Shown piece after piece: positions 60,724 to 64,000 of a stretch of 64,000 nucleotides of DNA (positions are counted from its first letter, which is position 1; every line of letters starts with the position of its first letter). The DNA lies in assembly GCA_019637265.1 (NCBI GenBank), contig JAHBVY010000015.1, positions 18,620-82,619 on the forward strand, written 5' to 3'. The notes under the pieces were generated by a model. The model was not told where the DNA came from. It ran no database searches and saw only the letters and a list, made by a program, of their open reading frames with translations. The stretch is from Polyangiaceae bacterium. GTDB lineage: Bacteria; Myxococcota_A; Polyangia; Polyangiales; Polyangiaceae. A program made the translations under genes and the position numbers.

Positions 60724-63300
60724 TCATGGGCGGATGGGCGCTTGTTCGAGGCGCATCAGGGGCTTGTCGCCCTCGTAGACGAAGAACGGGCCCAGGGCGT
60801 GCACCACGCTGCGAAGCTGGGCTGGCAGCTCGAGCTTCATGTCGGCGCGGAGCCCCTCGATGCCGAGCAGCTCCCCGAGCAGCGACGTCTGGATCACCGG
60901 GAGCTCCACCAGCGGGGCGTCATCCGCGAGGTTCGCCTGCTTCGTCACGTAGGCGATGGCCTGACGCAGCCCGCCCAGCTCATCCACCAAGCGCCGATCA
61001 CGCGCCTGCTCGCCGGTCCACACGCGGCCTCGCGCGACCTTGTCCACCTCCGCCTTGCTGAGCTTGCGCCCAGCGGAGACGCGGGTGAGGAAGGTGTCAT
61101 AGAACTGACCCACCTTACGGTTCAGCTCCACGCGCTCTTCAGGGGTGAAGGGGCGGAACAGCGACTCCGCGTCGGCGCGCGGCGCCGTCTTCGCGGTCTC
61201 CACGGTGACGCCGATTTTCTCCATCAAACCGGCGACGTCCGCCTTGCCATAGAAGACCCCGATGCTCCCGGTGATGCTCGCGGGGTTGGCGAAGATGCGC
61301 TCGGCTGGGGCCGAGATGTAGTAGCCGGCGCTCGCGGCGTAGCTGCCCATGCTGACGACCAGCGGCTTCACCTGAGCGGTCAGCTCGGCCTCCCGCCAGA
61401 TGACGTCAGCCGCCATCGCGGAGCCACCAGGAGTTTCCACGCGCAAAATGACTGCGCCGATGCTGCCGTCTTCGCGCGCCTGCTTGAGCGCCTCGGCCAC
61501 GGTGTAAGAGCCGACCAGGCGCATGCCGAGGAGGGGGATGGTGGCGGAGCGGCCGTCCACCATGTCGCCGTCGACGTACACCACGGCGATGGAGCGGCTG
61601 CCGCGGAAGCCGCGCGGCCTGGCGGGGCCGAGCGCGCCGTCGCGGAGGAGCTCCGTGTCGCGCCCGGTGAGCTCGCGCACGTGACGCGGGAGCTCGTCGT
61701 CGAAGGCCAGGCCGTCGACGAACTTCGCCGTGAGCGCCTCGCTGGCGATGTGTGGCCCGGAGGCGATGCTCTCGCGCACCGCCTTGGGTGACATGCTGCG
61801 CCCGGCGGCCACGCCCTCCACCAGCTGGCGCTCGAGCTGCTGCAGCAAGTCCTTCCTGTCCGCCCGAGCGACGTCCGTGCTGCCGGTGCGCATCAGGCGC
61901 TCTGGCGCGCTCTTGTGATCCCCGATCCGCACGAAATCCGCGCGGATCCCCAGCTTGGTGAGCATCCCCGCCAAGTACGTGCTCTGCGCCTTGAGCCCCG
62001 CGAAGCGCAGGCCACCCGCTGGGTTGATCAGCGTCTTGTTGGCGGCGCTGCACACGTACAGCGCCACCCCGCCACCATCCTCCAAGTGACAGAGCACGCG
62101 CTTGCCGTTGCTACGGAGGTGATACAGCGCGTCGCGCAGCTCCTGGGCGTGCGCGAAGCTCGCCGCGGGGCTGGTGCGGAGCTCGAGCAGCACGGCGTCC
62201 ACGCGGGGCTCTTCGGCGAGAGCCCAGAGCTTGCGTAGGAGGCGCACGTGACCGCGCGCATCCGCGGTACTCTCCAGGCGGAGCCGCACGGCGGTGCGGA
62301 TCACCTCCGCGCCGGGGCGCTCGCGGAAGCCGCGCAGCGCGACCTCACCGAACAGGTACTCGGGATCGGGCGCCCGCTCCCCGACGCTGCCGACGGTGAA
62401 CTCGGTGCTGCCGCCGGGAGTGGAGGGATAGAAGGAGAGACCGACCGTGCCGTAAGCAGCCTTGTCGTTCAGCACGGAGATGGCGCCGAACGCCTTGCCG
62501 ACGCTGCCGAGCCCGAGGCCCAGGGTGAAGCGTGGCGTGATGTCCACCTCGCGATCGCCACCCGTGCTCTGAGGCACCCAGGCGAACAAGGCCTCGAAGC
62601 CCAGCTCCACCGCGCGGGAGCCCAGCGGGAGCACGGTGAAGCCGGTGTTCAAGGTGTTGGGCAGCCTGCTGCCGAGGTTCTGCCCGACGACGGATACGGA
62701 GAGCGCCGGCGCGGGGCGCGAGGTGAGCGCGAGGGAGTGCGAGGTGAAGTCGTTGCCAGGCAGTGAGATGCGCTGGAGCGAGTACCCCAAGGAGAGGGCG
62801 TCGCTCGGCGTGGCGGCGAGCGCCCAGGTCAGGCCCTGGGTGTCACGGTCGTCGCCGACGAGATCCACGCGCAGGCCGCTGGACAGCCCGAAGAACAGCG
62901 GCGTGGCGAACGAGAAGGCGTGCCCTGGAGGCAGATATGGGTCTGACGGCGCGAACAAACCGCTCCACCGCAGCTCGCTGCCCGGCATGAAGCCGATGTT
63001 CGCCGGGTTCAAGACCAGCGCGCTGCTGTCATCCGTGCTGGACACGCTGCGGCCGTAGGCGGGGAGCCGCCCGGTGGAGAGCTCGGAGGCTTGCCCCTGG
63101 GCTGCGCCGCTCAGGCTGAGGGCGACGAGCAGCGCGGCCAGCGGCGCCGTGAGGCGGAGGGCGCGCTGGGTGGCGCTGGGTGTGCGCTGGGTGGCGCTGG
63201 GTGTGCGCTGGGTGGCGCTCGGTGAGTTTCCCTGACGAGTGGCGCTTGGGGTGCGCTGGGAGAAAATCCGCGCGGATTTAGTTGGGGCTGACTGGGTCAT
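60724..63300 (-). CDS. sppA: SppA-type signal peptide peptidase with N-terminal barrel-like domain
   Basis: An 858-residue protein. A signal sequence (TAPLAALLVALSLSGAAQGQ) follows a basic SATQRTP repeat leader. Residues ~75-310 look like an outer-membrane barrel segment (FADL/PorV-like strands, SALVLNPANIGFMPGSELRW). Two S49 (SppA) domains follow: the first with the catalytic Lys in RIGDHKSAPERLMR (~440), the second with the catalytic Ser in VVSMGSYAASAGYYIS (~645). This matches 67K-type SppA, whose two halves share the Lys and Ser. A barrel-like N terminus on SppA is unusual. A decayed second copy of this gene lies to its right. Confidence 0.8.
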   Translation of the reverse strand: MTQSAPTKSARIFSQRTPSATRQGNSPSATQRTPSATQRTPSATQRALRLTAPLAALLVALSLSGAAQGQASELSTGRLPAYGRSVSSTDDSSALVLNPANIGFMPGSELRWSGLFAPSDPYLPPGHAFSFATPLFFGLSSGLRVDLVGDDRDTQGLTWALAATPSDALSLGYSLQRISLPGNDFTSHSLALTSRPAPALSVSVVGQNLGSRLPNTLNTGFTVLPLGSRAVELGFEALFAWVPQSTGGDREVDITPRFTLGLGLGSVGKAFGAISVLNDKAAYGTVGLSFYPSTPGGSTEFTVGSVGERAPDPEYLFGEVALRGFRERPGAEVIRTAVRLRLESTADARGHVRLLRKLWALAEEPRVDAVLLELRTSPAASFAHAQELRDALYHLRSNGKRVLCHLEDGGGVALYVCSAANKTLINPAGGLRFAGLKAQSTYLAGMLTKLGIRADFVRIGDHKSAPERLMRTGSTDVARADRKDLLQQLERQLVEGVAAGRSMSPKAVRESIASGPHIASEALTAKFVDGLAFDDELPRHVRELTGRDTELLRDGALGPARPRGFRGSRSIAVVYVDGDMVDGRSATIPLLGMRLVGSYTVAEALKQAREDGSIGAVILRVETPGGSAMAADVIWREAELTAQVKPLVVSMGSYAASAGYYISAPAERIFANPASITGSIGVFYGKADVAGLMEKIGVTVETAKTAPRADAESLFRPFTPEERVELNRKVGQFYDTFLTRVSAGRKLSKAEVDKVARGRVWTGEQARDRRLVDELGGLRQAIAYVTKQANLADDAPLVELPVIQTSLLGELLGIEGLRADMKLELPAQLRSVVHALGPFFVYEGDKPLMRLEQAPIRP
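63163..63219 (-). repeat. 21-bp tandem repeat coding the SppA leader
   Basis: About 2.7 units of GCGCTGGGTGGCGCTGGGTGT encode SATQRTPSATQRTPSATQR in the basic leader of the SppA-like protein, before its signal sequence. Confidence 0.7.
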
Positions 63301-63352
63301 GGTGGTAGTCAGGTGTTCGTGCTAAAAGCGGTGGCCCTGATGGCTGGGCGCC

Positions 63353-64000
63353 TCAGGGCAGCTGAGCGTTGGCTGAGCGCATCACGCCACCGCCTTCATA
63401 GACGAAGAACGGCCGGGCTGCGCGGATTCCGGCGCGCCGCGCCGCGGTGAGCGCCGGGCGCGGGCAGATCAGGGCGCTCTAGAGTTCGGCTTCAGGCTGG
63501 GGCGCTCCGTCGGTGTCAGGCGTGCCAGCCGGCTTCGCCTGCTCCTCGGCCTTCGGGGGCGCGCCGAAGCCGCGCAGCGCGACGTCGGTGAAGTAGATCG
63601 GCCCGGGGAGCATGGCGCCGCCGGCTAGCTCAGCGCTCCCTTGGGGGATGGGAGGGATGGGCGGGGTGAAGGACAGGCCCACGGCCAGGATGGCCTCGTC
63701 TCTCCAGAAGTAGCTCATCGACCCGAACAGCTTGACCACGTCGCTCAGCGCGACGCCCAGGGCACGGGCCTATACTCAGGGCGCTTGCTGTAGTGGTGCA
63801 TGGCACTCGTGCCCACAGCAGCTCGGCTCCCAGCTCAACCCCGCGGTGTCCCAGCGGGAAGGTGGTGACGCCGAGGTGGATGTGGTTCATGTCATGTTCC
63901 CGTTCAAATTGCTGCCGCCGGGTCAGGACGAGCGTCGTCAGATCGTGCAGCACTAAGGAGAGCGAGACGAACTTGGAGGGCCGCGCTGTGGCGCCCAGGG
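63353..64000 (-). pseudogene. Decayed SppA-barrel paralogue (both ends retained, middle lost)
   Basis: The right edge carries a broken copy of the preceding gene. Read on the minus strand from the edge, TTFPLGHRGVELGAELLWAR matches TVLPLGSRAVELGFEALFAW of the intact copy. A frameshift near 63740 leads to KLFGSMSYFWRDEAILAVGL (intact: KAFGAISVLNDKAAYGTVGL) and FTDVALRGFGAPPKAEE (intact: FGEVALRGFRERPGAE). After a TAG at 63479 the same frame resumes homology with the extreme C terminus, RAARPFFVYEGGGVMRS versus HALGPFFVYEGDKPLMR, ending at a TGA (63355). Both S49 domains are missing in between. The gene begins beyond the window. Confidence 0.7.

Noticed and set aside
63479..63739. Short independent gene of 86 residues
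   Set aside because: Its sequence aligns with the N-terminal part of the SppA-barrel protein and continues past its stop with C-terminal homology, so it is a relic.
1..64000. tRNA or rRNA genes
   Set aside because: No clear cloverleaf or rRNA-like sequence was noticed by reading; a covariance search would be needed to be certain.

Overview
The window is a 64 kb piece of a very GC-rich bacterial chromosome. It most resembles a myxobacterium of the Polyangia (Myxococcota). The reasons are the many lipoproteins with Ser/Gly linkers, Cys-rich repeat proteins ending in DUF1566 domains, a zinc-ribbon Ser/Thr kinase, several FHA proteins, a MXAN_5187-like protein and the overall gene style. This is inference from gene content; there is no rRNA or tRNA in the window.

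Region 1 (1-9983, minus strand) looks like a defence or plasmid-control island. A chain of genes overlapping by 4 nt encodes a giant GHKL (Hsp90/sacsin-like) ATPase with a C-terminal DUF3883 nuclease-like domain, then MukF, MukE and the start of MukB, which runs off the left edge. The three condensin genes are in the E. coli order mukF-mukE-mukB and look like true MukBEF rather than Wadjet JetABC. Just upstream is the 3' half of a type I restriction-like helicase (HsdR family) that carries an S24 (LexA/UmuD-type) Ser-Lys peptidase domain at its C terminus.

Region 2 (9983-11653) is the remnant of a two-gene transposon: the 3' part of a DDE transposase and an intact MuB/TniB/ExeA-like AAA ATPase. 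The left junction cuts both the helicase and the transposase. The right end interrupts the first of three paralogous Cys-rich/DUF1566 genes.

Region 3 (11.5-21.2 kb) is a cell-surface cluster: the truncated DUF1566 paralogue, a regulator with two LuxR-type HTH domains, two Ser/Gly-linker lipoproteins, two full-length DUF1566 lipoproteins and a small membrane protein.

Region 4 (21.3-32.8 kb) holds a TetR-controlled operon (Baeyer-Villiger-type monooxygenase plus an alpha/beta hydrolase fused to a COQ4-like domain) with palindromic operators, then rnk, a YceI protein, an EF-hand lipoprotein, two small unknown proteins, a PEP-utilising-enzyme-like protein and an RluA-type pseudouridine synthase.

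Region 5 (32.8-46.8 kb) carries a Ser/Thr kinase, several lipoproteins, a large secreted alpha/beta hydrolase paired with an outer-membrane barrel, type III pantothenate kinase (coaX), an Lgt-type prolipoprotein transferase and a concanavalin-like lipoprotein.

Region 6 (46.9-64 kb) has an MXAN_5187-like protein, an overlapping FHA / histidine kinase / HEAT-cyclophilin operon, pcnB, a double-FHA protein, a signal peptidase, a trypsin-like protease, proB, a degenerate ABC ATPase and SppA fused to a barrel-like N terminus. A decayed second copy of the last gene lies at the right edge.

Intergenic DNA is rich in dispersed repeats: a REP-like hairpin family, a 19-bp motif beginning GGTGCCGTCCAACCCC, an 18-bp GGGTTTTGGGGGTTTGGC motif, and a 39-bp imperfect inverted pair flanking one lipoprotein gene.
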